Of a stretch of DNA of 64,000 nt, positions 1 through 8,407 are shown one piece after another. This stretch comes from Rugosimonospora africana. Lineage in GTDB: Bacteria > Actinomycetota > Actinomycetes > Mycobacteriales > Micromonosporaceae. Every line of letters starts with the position of its first letter. The first letter of the stretch is position 1. The notes under the pieces were generated by a model. It ran no database searches and was not told the DNA's origin. It saw only the letters and a program-made list of their open reading frames with translations. Position numbers and translations under genes: made by a program. The DNA lies in contig NZ_BONZ01000093.1 in assembly GCF_016862975.1 (NCBI RefSeq), positions 1-64,000 on the forward strand. The letters run 5' to 3'.

Positions 1-308
1 CGTCGGCCGGCACACTGAGCAACCCGTTCAAGGCCGACCGGGTGGTGCACGACATCGGACAGGCGACGACGATGGACACCAACGGGGTCTCGGTGACCGA
101 CCTGCTGCTCGCCATGCGTGGCATCAAGGCCAACTCGCTCGTCGGCCTGCGTACCCCGTCCCACCCGGACATGGTGGACGACACCTCGTACGTGATGCCC
201 GACGATGACGCGCCCGCCCTCTGGAAGGCCCTGCGCGAGGACAAGCTCCAGCAGTTCGCGGCCAACCACCCGGACCTGGTCAACCCCCTCAATCCGGGAG
301 GTTCTTAG
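1..308 (+). CDS. LCP (LytR-CpsA-Psr) family protein, C-terminal end
   Basis: Partial gene cut by the left edge; the open frame runs from base 3 to TAG at 306-308. The visible ~100 residues (DLLLAMRGIKANSLVGLRTP, then DDAPALWKALREDKLQQF) match the C-terminal helix and tail that follow the catalytic LCP domain in actinobacterial LytR-CpsA-Psr proteins. That family transfers glycopolymers such as teichoic acid or arabinogalactan from lipid carriers to peptidoglycan at the outer membrane face. The catalytic arginines and membrane anchor lie outside the window, so the assignment rests on the tail alone. Confidence 0.7.
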   Translation, partial: SAGTLSNPFKADRVVHDIGQATTMDTNGVSVTDLLLAMRGIKANSLVGLRTPSHPDMVDDTSYVMPDDDAPALWKALREDKLQQFAANHPDLVNPLNPGGS

Positions 309-398
309 CGTAGAGCGCCCTCGGCTTCTTGATCAGGTACGGGGTGAGTGAGCAAGATGGTCCTCACCCAGGTTGCCGGCATCAAGTGAGGGCCATCG

Positions 399-1508
399 AT
401 GACATCATCCGCGAAGAACTCCGGAACCGCGGCGGTCAGCTTCGGACTGGTTGGCAGCGGTTGGCGGACGCAGTTCTTCCTGCGCCTGGCCAGGCGCCTG
501 CCCGACCAGTTGCGAGCCACCGGGGTGGTGACCCGCACCGCCGCCCGGGGCGCCGAGATCGAGGCCGAGTGGGACGTGCCGACGTTCCGTACGGTGCCGG
601 ACCTGCTCGCCGCGCGGCGCCCGGACTACGTCATCGTGTCGGTGCCCTGGGACGTGACCCCGGACGCCACCCGCGAGGTGGTCGGACTCGGCGTACCGGT
701 ACTCGCCGAGACGCCGCCCGCCCCCGACCTGGACGGCCTGCGCGCGCTGTGGGCCGACGTCGGCGGCAGCGGCCTGGTGCAGGTCGCCGAGCAGTACCGG
801 CTGATGCCCGGCCACGCCGCGCGGCGCGCGCTGGTCGCGGCCGGGGTGATCGGCGAACCGACCTCGGTCCAGCTCTCCTCGACGCACCTGTACCACGCGG
901 TCTCCCTGATCCGTGGGCTGCTCGGCGTCGGGTACGACGAGGCCGAGGTGGACGCGAAGGCGTTCGTCGCGCCGCTGGCCGACCCGCTGACGCCGGCCGG
1001 CTGGACCGGGGACGACGCGCCCAAGCAGGCGACCACGACCCTGGCGACCATCGACTTCGGTGGCCGCATGGGCCTGTACGACTTCACCGACAACCAGTGG
1101 TGGAACCCGTTGCGCTCCCGGCGGATCGTGGTGCGCGGCTCGCTCGGTGAGCTGGTGGACGACCGGGTGGTGCGGCTGGTCGACCCGGGTACCCCGGTCG
1201 AGTCGGCGTTGACGCGCCGGCAGACCGGTCACGACCTGAACCTGGAGGGCCTGGACCTCAAGCACATCAGCTTCGACGGCGACGTGGTGTACCGCAACCC
1301 GTTCGTCGGCTCCGGCCTGTCCGACGACGACCTCGCGGTGGCCGACCTCGCCCGGCGTACCGGCCTGTGGGCACGCGGCGAGGCGCCGGAACCGTACCCG
1401 CTGGCCGAAGGCTGCCAGGATCACCTGATCGGCCTCGCCATCGGGGAGTCGGTGCGCACCGGCCGGCCGGTTACCACGCGTACCGAGCCGTGGGCGACCG
1501 GTGCGTAA
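399..1508 (+). CDS. Gfo/Idh/MocA family oxidoreductase
   Basis: 369-residue NAD(P)-dependent sugar or sugar-acid dehydrogenase-like protein. The Rossmann signature GLVGSGW lies at residues 16-22 and the family C-terminal alpha/beta domain follows from about residue 130 (EQYRLMP at 131-137). The EKP motif that usually supplies the catalytic lysine reads ETP (residues 104-106), so the expected Lys is absent, and activity or substrate may differ from characterised members. It is 28 bp upstream of an IlvD/Edd dehydratase and near an SMP-30 lactonase on the same strand, which suggests a role in non-phosphorylative oxidation of a pentose or hexose acid. The substrate cannot be read from the sequence. 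Confidence 0.85.
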   Translation: MTSSAKNSGTAAVSFGLVGSGWRTQFFLRLARRLPDQLRATGVVTRTAARGAEIEAEWDVPTFRTVPDLLAARRPDYVIVSVPWDVTPDATREVVGLGVPVLAETPPAPDLDGLRALWADVGGSGLVQVAEQYRLMPGHAARRALVAAGVIGEPTSVQLSSTHLYHAVSLIRGLLGVGYDEAEVDAKAFVAPLADPLTPAGWTGDDAPKQATTTLATIDFGGRMGLYDFTDNQWWNPLRSRRIVVRGSLGELVDDRVVRLVDPGTPVESALTRRQTGHDLNLEGLDLKHISFDGDVVYRNPFVGSGLSDDDLAVADLARRTGLWARGEAPEPYPLAEGCQDHLIGLAIGESVRTGRPVTTRTEPWATGA

Positions 1509-1536
1509 GGAGCGGGTTGAGACGTAGGGTTTCCGG

Positions 1537-3270
1537 ATGAGTGTTGAGGGAACTGTCCGGCGCAGCCAGTCCTGGTTCGGTGCCACCGGCCGGTCCGGCA
1601 TGGTGTACCGGTCGTGGATGCGCAACCAGGGATTCGGTCCGGACGTCTTCGACGGTCGCCCGGTCGTCGGGATCGCCACCGCCTGGTCGGAACTCGCCCC
1701 GTGCAATGCCCACCTGCACCGGGTCGCCGAGGCGGTCAAGCGGGGTGTCTGGCAGGCCGGTGGCTTCCCGTTGGAGTTCCCGGTCATGGCGCTCGGCGAG
1801 ACCCTGATGCGCCCGACCACCATGCTGTACCGCAACCTGCTGGCGATGGAGGCCGAGGAGCTGATCCGGGCCAACCCGCTGGACGGCGTCGTGCTCCTGT
1901 CCGGCTGCGACAAGACGACGCCCGGCCTGCTGATGGCCGCGGCGAGCGTCGACCTGCCGGCCATCATGGTGACCGGTGGTCCGATGCTCAACGGGAAATA
2001 CCAGGGCGCGGACGTGGGTTCGGGCACGCACGTCTGGAAGTTCGAGGCGGACCTCAAGGCCGGCCGGATGACGCAGGAGGAGTGTTACGTCGCCGAGGGC
2101 TGCATGGCCCGCTCCAACGGGCACTGCATGACGATGGGCACCGCCTCGACCATGGCCTGTGTCGCCGAGGCGCTGGGCATGCAGCTGCCCGGCTCGGCGG
2201 CGTGGCCGGCCGCGGACTCCCGGCGGATGGAGACCGCGCAACAGGCCGGGCAGCGGATTGTCGCGATGGTCGAGGAGGACCTGCGACCCAGCGCGGTGAT
2301 GACCCGCGCCGCTTTCGAGAACGCGATCCGGGCCAACGCCGCGATCGGCGGGTCGACAAACGCCATCATTCACCTGCTCGCGCTCGCCGGCCGGCTGGGC
2401 GTCGAGCTGAACCTCGACGACTTCGACGCGCTGTCCCGCCCGGTACCGACGCTGGTCGACCTGATGCCCTCCGGCCGCTACCTGATGGAGGACTTCTGCT
2501 ACGCCGGCGGCCTGCCGGTCGTACTGCGCGAGCTGGCGTCCGGCGGCCTGCTGAACACCGACCAGGTGACCGTGACCGGCGCGACGATCGGCGAGAACGT
2601 CGCCCCGGCCGAGTGCTGGAACCCGGACGTCATCCGGACCCTGGACGCTCCGCTCCAGCCGCCCGGGTCGGGGACCGCGGTGCTGCGCGGCAACCTGTGT
2701 CCGGGCGGGGCGGTCATCAAGCAGTCGGCGGCGTCGTCGCACCTGATGAAGCACCGGGGCCGGGCGCTGGTGTTCGACTCGCCGGAGGCGTACCACGCCG
2801 TCGCCGACGATCCCGACCTCGACGTGGAGCCCGACGACATCCTGGTCATCCGGTACTCCGGGCCGCGCGGTTACCCGGGCATGCCGGAGGTGTCCAACGT
2901 TGCGTTGCCGACGAAGCTGCTGCGCCGGGGGATCAACGACATGGTGCGCATCTGCGACGGCCGGATGAGCGGCACCGGATTCGGCACGGTCGTGCTGCAC
3001 GTGTCGCCGGAGGCCGCGCTCGGTGGCCCGCTCGCGTTGGTACGCACCGGCGACACCATCACGCTGGACGTACCGGCCCGCACGCTGAACCTGGACGTCC
3101 CCGATGACGAGCTGGCCCGGCGCGCGACGGAGTGGCGCCGGCCGGTTGACGGTCCGACCAGCGGGTACGCGTGGCTCTACACGCAGCACGTGCTGCAGGC
3201 GGAGGAAGGCGCCGACTTCGACTTCCTGCGCGGGAGCCGGGGCCATGAGGTACCGAGGGAGTCGCACTAA
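1537..3270 (+). CDS. IlvD/Edd family dehydratase (pentonate dehydratase-like)
   Basis: 577-residue Fe-S dehydratase of the dihydroxy-acid/phosphogluconate dehydratase superfamily. Three cysteines at 56 (SELAPCNAH), 124 (SGCDKTTPG) and 189 (AEGCMARSNG) fit the cluster ligands, with spacing like L-arabinonate/D-xylonate dehydratases that hold a [2Fe-2S] cluster. AAIGGSTNAIIHLLALAG (about 269-286) is the conserved active-site helix. Length and spacing favour a sugar-acid dehydratase over IlvD of branched-chain amino acid synthesis. The likely reaction is removal of water from an aldonic acid to a 2-keto-3-deoxy acid, with the lactonase downstream supplying the acid. Exact substrate unknown. Confidence 0.88.
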   Translation: MSVEGTVRRSQSWFGATGRSGMVYRSWMRNQGFGPDVFDGRPVVGIATAWSELAPCNAHLHRVAEAVKRGVWQAGGFPLEFPVMALGETLMRPTTMLYRNLLAMEAEELIRANPLDGVVLLSGCDKTTPGLLMAAASVDLPAIMVTGGPMLNGKYQGADVGSGTHVWKFEADLKAGRMTQEECYVAEGCMARSNGHCMTMGTASTMACVAEALGMQLPGSAAWPAADSRRMETAQQAGQRIVAMVEEDLRPSAVMTRAAFENAIRANAAIGGSTNAIIHLLALAGRLGVELNLDDFDALSRPVPTLVDLMPSGRYLMEDFCYAGGLPVVLRELASGGLLNTDQVTVTGATIGENVAPAECWNPDVIRTLDAPLQPPGSGTAVLRGNLCPGGAVIKQSAASSHLMKHRGRALVFDSPEAYHAVADDPDLDVEPDDILVIRYSGPRGYPGMPEVSNVALPTKLLRRGINDMVRICDGRMSGTGFGTVVLHVSPEAALGGPLALVRTGDTITLDVPARTLNLDVPDDELARRATEWRRPVDGPTSGYAWLYTQHVLQAEEGADFDFLRGSRGHEVPRESH

Positions 3271-3349
3271 TGAGCGAGCGTCAGCGAGCGAATCAGAGTT
3301 GCAGCGAATATGTGCCTCATGCCGGACCGCAGCGTAGCGAGGATTCGGC
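3271..3349 (+). repeat. GAGCGAGCG-type intergenic spacer element
   Basis: The 79-bp gap between the dehydratase and the lactonase opens with GAGCGAGCG, TC, AGCGAGCGAATCA and closes with GCGTAGCGAGGATTCGGC directly before the ATG at 3350. It has an ATG and short open frame of its own but no protein character. From general knowledge, similar AGCGAGCG spacers recur in Micromonosporaceae genomes; only one copy is seen in this window, so the repeat status is inference. Confidence 0.4.
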
Positions 3350-4207
3350 ATGAGCGAAGAAGTTCAGCAGTTCACCGAGCCGCTGGCCCACCACGGCGAG
3401 GGGCCGGTGTGGGCCGACAGCTGGGACGGGCTCCGGTTCGTCGACATGCTGGCCGGCGACATCGTGTCGCTGGACGCGACCGGTGAGCAGGCGGACCGGT
3501 TGCACCTGGACGCGGTGGCGGCCGCGTTCCGGCCCCGTACCGGCGGGGGCATGGTGGTGGCGGTGGAACGCGGGTTCGTGCTCGTCGACGGCGACGGTAC
3601 GGTGCGGGCGCTCGATCCGCTGTGGTCCGACCCGACGGTACGGATGAACGAGGGCGGCTGCGATCCGGACGGCCGGTTCTACTGCGGCTCGATGGAGTAC
3701 CACGCGGCACCCGGTGCCGGCAGCATGTACCGGTTGGACCCGGACGGCTCGGTCACCCCGATGTGGTCCGAGGTCAGCTGTTCCAACGGACTCGCCTGGA
3801 CCGCGGACGGCAGCCGGGCCTACTACACCGACAGCAAGACCCACCGGATCGACGTCTTCGACTACGACTCCGGATCCGGGCTCACCGGCCGGCGCCCCTT
3901 CGTGCGGATCCCGGAGGCGCTCGGGCTGCCCGACGGGCTGACCGTCGACAGCGACGGGTACGTGTGGGTCGCGCTGTACGGCGGCTCCGCGGTGCACCGG
4001 TACCGGCCGGACGGCATGCTCGACGGTGCCCTGGAACTTCCGGTCAGCCAGGTGACCGCGTGCACCTTCGGCGGACCGGGCCTGGCGGAGCTGTACATCA
4101 CAACGTCCCGGGAGGACGTCGAGCCGGGGAGCCAGCCCGAGGCGGGCGCGGTGTTCCGCGCCCGGCCCGGCGTCGCCGGCCTGCCCACCCGGCCGTTCGC
4201 CGGCTGA
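3350..4207 (+). CDS. SMP-30/gluconolactonase/LRE family protein
   Basis: 285-residue six-bladed propeller lactonase, hydrolysing sugar lactones to aldonic acids in the cytoplasm. Metal-binding residues of the family are visible: Glu17 (HHGEGPVW), Asn100 (RMNEGGCDPDGRF), Asn146 (CSNGLAW) and Asp195 (LPDGLTVDSDG). Length is typical. It is the third gene of the oxidoreductase-dehydratase-lactonase group; a 79-bp spacer separates it from the dehydratase. The three enzymes fit oxidation of a free aldose to a lactone, opening of the lactone, and dehydration to a 2-keto-3-deoxy acid; no aldolase or transporter is present nearby. Confidence 0.9.
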   Translation: MSEEVQQFTEPLAHHGEGPVWADSWDGLRFVDMLAGDIVSLDATGEQADRLHLDAVAAAFRPRTGGGMVVAVERGFVLVDGDGTVRALDPLWSDPTVRMNEGGCDPDGRFYCGSMEYHAAPGAGSMYRLDPDGSVTPMWSEVSCSNGLAWTADGSRAYYTDSKTHRIDVFDYDSGSGLTGRRPFVRIPEALGLPDGLTVDSDGYVWVALYGGSAVHRYRPDGMLDGALELPVSQVTACTFGGPGLAELYITTSREDVEPGSQPEAGAVFRARPGVAGLPTRPFAG

Positions 4208-4277
4208 GGGCCGATCCTCATTCGGCGTCACCGCCCGGCCCGGCGTCGCGCATCGGCGGCGCTGCTTTCGGAAAGCG

Positions 4278-4307
4278 ACCGGCCGGCGCCCGCGGGCGCC
4301 GGCCGGT
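4278..4307. terminator. Bidirectional terminator hairpin (30-bp palindrome)
   Basis: A perfect 30-bp palindrome (arm ACCGGCCGGCGCCCG at 4278-4292) lies between the convergent lactonase (stop at 4207) and the small gene ending at 4352. There is no T-tract. Position and stability suggest a factor-independent hairpin serving both strands. Confidence 0.7.
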
Positions 4308-4351
4308 GTCGTGCTCTGGGTTTGTGCTCTCAGTCGGGTGGAACGGGCCGG

Positions 4352-4645
4352 TCAGGCGGCGACCGGTCGGGCCGGACCGTTGGCGGAGGCCAGTCCGGGC
4401 GGTGCCGAGGCGAGAGCCGCACGGATCGACTCGATCAGCGCCAGCGCCCCCTCCTCGGTCAGCTCCAGCCCGACGCGGGCGGCCGGGCCGAGCTTCGGGT
4501 TGGCCAGGTCGATGTTGACGGTGTGCTCGTAGGGCGCGTGCTGCGGGTGGTCGACATACACCGTGGCCTGAGTGAGGGTGAACCAGCCGTTAGGCCCCTT
4601 GCCACTGCCGTCGATCGGGCCGGACTGGGTCAGGTACGTGCACAT
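4352..4645 (-). CDS. Small conserved actinobacterial protein (DUF6295-like)
   Basis: 97 residues beginning MCTYLTQSGPIDGSGKG and continuing GWFTLTQATVYVDHPQHAP, a pattern I associate with DUF6295 proteins, which have no known activity. No signal peptide or membrane segment is present; the last 25 residues are Ala/Pro/Gly-rich. The gene follows the dienelactone hydrolase after 10 bp on the same strand, so the two are probably cotranscribed. The family assignment is from memory; function unknown. Confidence 0.7.
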   Translation of the reverse strand: MCTYLTQSGPIDGSGKGPNGWFTLTQATVYVDHPQHAPYEHTVNIDLANPKLGPAARVGLELTEEGALALIESIRAALASAPPGLASANGPARPVAA

Positions 4646-4655
4646 GGAACTCTCC

Positions 4656-5399
4656 TTACGCGGCCAGCGTGCGGCCGTAGAACTCGAAGATGCGCTGCCA
4701 GCCCTCGACCGCGGCGGCCGGACGGTAACTCGGCCGGTCGACGGCGAAGAAGGCGTGGCCGGCGCCCTCGTAGCTGTGGAACTCGAACTCCTTGCCCAGC
4801 TTGGTCAGCTCCGCCTCCAGCGTCGCGACCTCGTCCGGGGCCGGGAACTGGTCGTCCGCGCCGAACAGCCCGAGTACCGGGCAGCTCAGCTTCTCGGCGA
4901 GCGGCAGCACCGGGCGTACCTTCAACGGCGAGCCCTCCGGCGGGGTGTTCACCACGAACGCGCCGTAGCAGTCCACCGCGGCGTCGAGGTCGAGTTCGCA
5001 CGCCGACAGGAAAGCCTGGCGGCCGCCGGAGCAGTGGCCGATGACGCCGACCTTGCCGTTGGACGACGTGAGCCCGCGCAGGTAGGCGGCCGCACCGGCG
5101 ACGTCACCGATCAGTCGCTCGTCCGGGACACCGCCGGCGGCACGGGCGGTCGCCGCCGCGTCGTCGGGTGCCGCGCCGGGCGCCTCCCGCCAGTACAGGT
5201 TCGGGCAGATCGCCGCGTACCCGTGCGCGGCGAACTTGCGCACCATCTCCTTCGTCGACTGGTCGTACCCCGGCATGTGGTGGATGACCACCACGCCCCC
5301 GGACGGTCCCGGGGTCAGCGGACGGGCCAGGTACGCCTCGACCTCGTCTCCCTGGTGACCGTTGATCTTTACCGTCTCCGCCATCATTGCGTCGTACAT
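4656..5399 (-). CDS. Dienelactone hydrolase family protein
   Basis: 247-residue alpha/beta hydrolase of the carboxymethylenebutenolidase type, which opens dienelactones during aromatic breakdown and acts on related esters. The triad is visible as Cys123 (GHCSGG nucleophile elbow), Asp182 or Asp183 (FGADDQFP) and His215 (EGAGHAF). The start ATG at 5399 is chosen because GGAAGGG lies about 6 bases before it; a longer frame exists upstream but has no ribosome site or homology. It precedes the DUF6295-like gene. No aromatic-degradation genes lie nearby, so the real substrate is open. Confidence 0.85.
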   Translation of the reverse strand: MYDAMMAETVKINGHQGDEVEAYLARPLTPGPSGGVVVIHHMPGYDQSTKEMVRKFAAHGYAAICPNLYWREAPGAAPDDAAATARAAGGVPDERLIGDVAGAAAYLRGLTSSNGKVGVIGHCSGGRQAFLSACELDLDAAVDCYGAFVVNTPPEGSPLKVRPVLPLAEKLSCPVLGLFGADDQFPAPDEVATLEAELTKLGKEFEFHSYEGAGHAFFAVDRPSYRPAAAVEGWQRIFEFYGRTLAA

Positions 5400-5480
5400 T
5401 CGGGCCCTTCCGGTCGTTTCGTCCCGCGCTGAGCGGGTCGCCCTGGTCCCGTCCGGGGTGCGGGACCAGGGCGACACCCC

Positions 5481-6200
5481 TCAGTGGTTCAGCAGCTCAG
5501 TGCCGCAGCAACACAAGATAAGCACGAGCAGAACCGCGCCCATCACCCAGTAGAGCCACTTGCCGTTGTAGCTCTGCGGAGGCGGCCCCAGCGATCCCTG
5601 GGCGAACACCCACAGCGGAGTCTTGTACTCCAGTTCGGCCGTCTGGCCAGGCGCGACGTTGACCACGACGTCCGACTTGCCGATCTGTGACGGCAGGAAG
5701 TATGGCACGTGCACGTGCACCTGGTGCTGGCCCGGCGCGACCGGGATGGTGTTGCGGCCCCAGATGGCGGCCCCGATCTCCCGGCCGTCGACGAAGATCT
5801 TCGGCTTGAAGAAGAAGAGCATGAACGCCATCACGAAGAACTTCGTGGTCACCGCGATGGCCGCGCCGCCACCGCCCTGGTAACCGCCTGGCGGATAGCC
5901 GCCCTGCTGGTAGCCCTGCTGCGGGTAGCCGGGCTGCTGGGGATAGCCCTGCTGCTGGTACGGCTGCTGGTAGCCGGGCTGCTGATAGCCCTGCTGCTGG
6001 TAGCCGGACTGGTCGTAGTTCGGCTGCTCGTAATTCGGTTGCTCGTAGTTCGCCTGCTGGTAACCAGCCTGCGGGTAGCCCGGCTGCTGTTGCCCGGACG
6101 GCTGCTGGTACCCGGCGGGCGGGTAGCCGCCCTGCTGGTACCCCGCCGACGGCGGGTAGCCCTGGTCGCCGGGCGGTTGCGAGGGGTAAGGGCTGTTCAA
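5481..6200 (-). CDS. Membrane protein with long Gln/Tyr/Pro repeat N-terminus
   Basis: About 239 residues from a TTG at 6200, preferred because GAGGAG stands 5 bases upstream; an ATG at 6245 would add 15 residues without a clear ribosome site. The first ~110 residues are low-complexity repeats of GYQQ, GYPQ and NYEQP, likely disordered. A hydrophobic stretch ([13 protein letters not shown]), a beta-rich domain that resembles a PEGA-like fold, and a C-terminal membrane helix ending in a Cys-rich turn (LILCCCG) follow. Function unknown. The Tyr-rich tail could promote condensation or binding of envelope partners; that is inference. Confidence 0.75.
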   Translation of the reverse strand: MNSPYPSQPPGDQGYPPSAGYQQGGYPPAGYQQPSGQQQPGYPQAGYQQANYEQPNYEQPNYDQSGYQQQGYQQPGYQQPYQQQGYPQQPGYPQQGYQQGGYPPGGYQGGGGAAIAVTTKFFVMAFMLFFFKPKIFVDGREIGAAIWGRNTIPVAPGQHQVHVHVPYFLPSQIGKSDVVVNVAPGQTAELEYKTPLWVFAQGSLGPPPQSYNGKWLYWVMGAVLLVLILCCCGTELLNH

Positions 6201-6270
6201 AGAAGCTCCTCTCGGGTCGGCCGACAGGTTACCCTTTGACGCCAACCACGCGGGCTGTGAGCATCGGGGT

Positions 6271-6642
6271 ATGCGTCTGCGACATCTCGGACTGTTGGTC
6301 GCCGACCAGGCGCGCAGCCAGCGGTTCTACGCGAACTACTTCGGGTTCGATCCGGCGACCGCAACGCGGTACCCGGATGGGACCATCATCATCCGCGACG
6401 GTGAGGGCTTCGACCTCGCCCTGCACGCCGCCGACGAGCCGGTGAGCGTGCCGCCATTCCTGCACTTCGGATTCCAGCTCGATGCCCCGGAACCGGTGCG
6501 CGCGCTGCACGCGCTGCTGTCGGGGGACGGGTACCGGATCGTGGAGTACGAAGACGAGCCCGGCATGGTCTCGTTCAAGTGCCTCGATCCGGACGGCTAC
6601 CCGGTCGAGACCTACTGGGAGCCGCGCACGGACCTCGACTAA
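6271..6642 (+). CDS. VOC family (glyoxalase/bleomycin-resistance fold) protein
   Basis: 123-residue single vicinal-oxygen-chelate domain. It starts [19 protein letters not shown], a typical first beta-alpha unit, and ends with [15 protein letters not shown], the conserved C-terminal strand whose Glu is usually a metal ligand. Such proteins are dioxygenases, isomerases, epimerases or antibiotic-binding proteins; the substrate cannot be inferred. It diverges from the Gln/Tyr-rich gene and is followed by an AraC-type regulator 51 bp downstream. Confidence 0.85.
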   Translation: MRLRHLGLLVADQARSQRFYANYFGFDPATATRYPDGTIIIRDGEGFDLALHAADEPVSVPPFLHFGFQLDAPEPVRALHALLSGDGYRIVEYEDEPGMVSFKCLDPDGYPVETYWEPRTDLD

Positions 6643-6693
6643 CGTGTCGCACCCTGGTGCCATGCTGACGGGGTGCACCGAGAGAGGGAGTCT

Positions 6694-7389
6694 GTGTACC
6701 GCGAGTGGAAGTCGCGGCTGGTTCCGGGCGCCGTGATCTGGAGCAAGACGGTGGGCGCCGGTGCGACCAGCGACCGCATCCTGCCCGACGGCTGTCTCGA
6801 CATCATCTGGGCAGCCGGCGCCCTGCTGGTCGCCGGCCCCGACACCCGGGCGCATTTGGCCGAGAGCGCGCCGGGCGCGACCTATCTCGGGCTGCGGTTC
6901 GCTCCCGGCACCGGGCCGGCCGTGCTCGGCGTGCCGGCCAGCGAGGTGCGCGACGTGCGGGTCGAGCTCGAGGCGCTGTGGCGGCCGTCGGCGGTCCTCC
7001 GGCTCGGTGCGCGACTCGCCGAGGCGGCCGACCCGGCGCGGGTGCTGGAGACCGCCGCGCTGTCCGCGATGGGTGCCCCGGATCCGGGTCCGGCCGTGGT
7101 GGAGGGCGCGATCGTCGCGTCGCTGCGGGCTGGGAGACCGGTCCGCCTGGTCGCCGACCGGCTTGGGCTCAGCGAGCGGCAGTTGCACCGCCGGTGCCTG
7201 GCGCTGTTCGGGTACGGGCCGAAGACGCTGGGCCGGGTGCTGCGTTTCGACCGGGCGGTCGCACTGGCCCGGCACGGCGTCGCGTTCGCCGAGGTGGCCG
7301 CGACCACCGGATACGCCGACCAGGCTCACCTGTCGCGTGAGGTGCGAGCGCTGGCCGGCGTGCCGCTGGGCACCCTGCTGCGGAGCTGA
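6694..7389 (+). CDS. AraC family transcriptional regulator
   Basis: 231 residues. The N-terminal half has the DUF6597-like pattern (RILPDGCLDIIW) common in small actinobacterial AraC proteins; the C-terminal ~100 residues carry the two helix-turn-helix units (VADRLGLSERQLHRRCLALF and FAEVAATTGYADQAHLSREV). The GTG at 6694 is preferred because GAGAGG precedes it by 6 bases; a GTG at 6673 is in frame. It sits between two VOC genes and may control them, but no operator is evident. Confidence 0.85.
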   Translation: MYREWKSRLVPGAVIWSKTVGAGATSDRILPDGCLDIIWAAGALLVAGPDTRAHLAESAPGATYLGLRFAPGTGPAVLGVPASEVRDVRVELEALWRPSAVLRLGARLAEAADPARVLETAALSAMGAPDPGPAVVEGAIVASLRAGRPVRLVADRLGLSERQLHRRCLALFGYGPKTLGRVLRFDRAVALARHGVAFAEVAATTGYADQAHLSREVRALAGVPLGTLLRS

Positions 7390-7396
7390 ACGCTGG

Positions 7397-7837
7397 TTAG
7401 CTCTTGTCCTGAGTCTCGGCGCCCGGGGTCTCGCTGCCCGGGGTTTCGCCGGTCGGGGCGAACAGGTCGACTGCGTTGCCGTCCGGGTCGTGCAGGCTGG
7501 CGTACCGCTGGCCCCAGAACGCGTCCCAGGGCGGCAGGTGCCCGTCGTACCCGGCTCCCGCCATTTCCGCGTAGAGCTTGTCGACCTCGCTCGGGTCGCC
7601 GCAACGGAACGCGAGTCCACTTCGCGGACTGCCGGTCGGTGGCGTCCAGCCGGGATCGAACGAGCGCACCGTCTCGACGGTGTCCCAGGCCAGCGTGGTG
7701 CCGCTGTCGAGGGTCAGCTCCACGTGTGGCTGCCCGTCGGCCTCGGCGGGTATTGGCAGCCCGAGGCGGCGATAGAAGGCGAGTGAGCGGGCCATGTCGT
7801 CGACCACGAACCCGATGAAGTGAAATGTGACGGTCAT
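7397..7837 (-). CDS. VOC family protein
   Basis: 146-residue single VOC domain starting MTVTFHFIGFVVDDMARSLA and ending SLHDPDGNAVDLFAP, both conserved ends of the fold. A disordered tail of about 15 residues (repeated GSETPGAET) follows. The ATG at 7837 starts exactly at the first domain strand; longer frames upstream lack similarity. Convergent with the AraC gene, with 7 bp between stop codons. Substrate unknown. Confidence 0.85.
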   Translation of the reverse strand: MTVTFHFIGFVVDDMARSLAFYRRLGLPIPAEADGQPHVELTLDSGTTLAWDTVETVRSFDPGWTPPTGSPRSGLAFRCGDPSEVDKLYAEMAGAGYDGHLPPWDAFWGQRYASLHDPDGNAVDLFAPTGETPGSETPGAETQDKS

Positions 7838-7946
7838 GCCCGCGACGGTATCGGCGCCGGTACCCCGCGGTCTTGAACGAATCGGACGCTCACCCGCGAG
7901 CCGGAATCCCGTGAGAGCATGAGGGTCGACGAGGACACGGGGGCTC

Positions 7947-8270
7947 GTGATGATCGCACGGCATTGGTCCGCCACCGCCACCGCCAGCGGGGCCGACTGG
8001 TATGAGACTCATTTCGTCGGGTCGGTCCTGCCCGGCTTGCGGGCGATGGTCGGATTCCGGGGCGGATACCTGCTGCGCAACGACAACCGGGAAGCCACCG
8101 AGATCCGGGTGCTGACGATGTGGGACACGGTCGAGGCCATCGAGGGCTTCGCCGGACCGGACGCCACCGCGGCCATCGTCGCGCCCGAGGCACAGGCCGC
8201 CCTGCTGAGCTTCGATCCGGTCGTCACGCACTACGACGTCGTCGTCGCGGACGGCGCCGCCACGAGCTGA
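7947..8270 (+). CDS. Antibiotic biosynthesis monooxygenase (ABM)-like protein
   Basis: 107 residues with ferredoxin-like ABM-domain character: MIARHWSATA at the start, then FVGSVLPGLRAMVGFRGGYLL and a TMWDTVEAIEGFAG segment. Members include heme-degrading and quinone-forming monooxygenases as well as many of unknown role. Two ATG codons (7947, 7950) could serve as the start. An 18-bp tandem repeat begins inside the last codons and includes the stop. Confidence 0.75.
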   Translation: MMIARHWSATATASGADWYETHFVGSVLPGLRAMVGFRGGYLLRNDNREATEIRVLTMWDTVEAIEGFAGPDATAAIVAPEAQAALLSFDPVVTHYDVVVADGAATS

Positions 8271-8306
8271 CGGTCCGCCACGAGCTGACGGTCCGCCACG
8301 AGCTGA
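8258..8306 (+). repeat. 18-bp tandem repeat spanning a stop codon
   Basis: The unit CGCCACGAGCTGACGGTC is present twice exactly (8258-8275, 8276-8293) and once partly (8294-8306). The TGA stop of the ABM-like gene is inside the first unit, so the last codons and stop are repeated downstream. Confidence 0.9.
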
Positions 8307-8407
8307 TTGAGTCGCCGCGAGCGAGCCTCCCTAGGGGGCGGGTTCAGGGAGACACCAGGGGAGCGCCCGGACCCACGGCAGTCGCCCAGACCCGTACAGT
8401 CTGTGAC

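Noticed and set aside
405-3351. Long minus-strand frames (550 and 626 residues) opposite the oxidoreductase and dehydratase
   Set aside because: Antisense frames of high-GC coding genes; Arg/Val/Gln-rich with no domain. The plus-strand genes carry all motifs.
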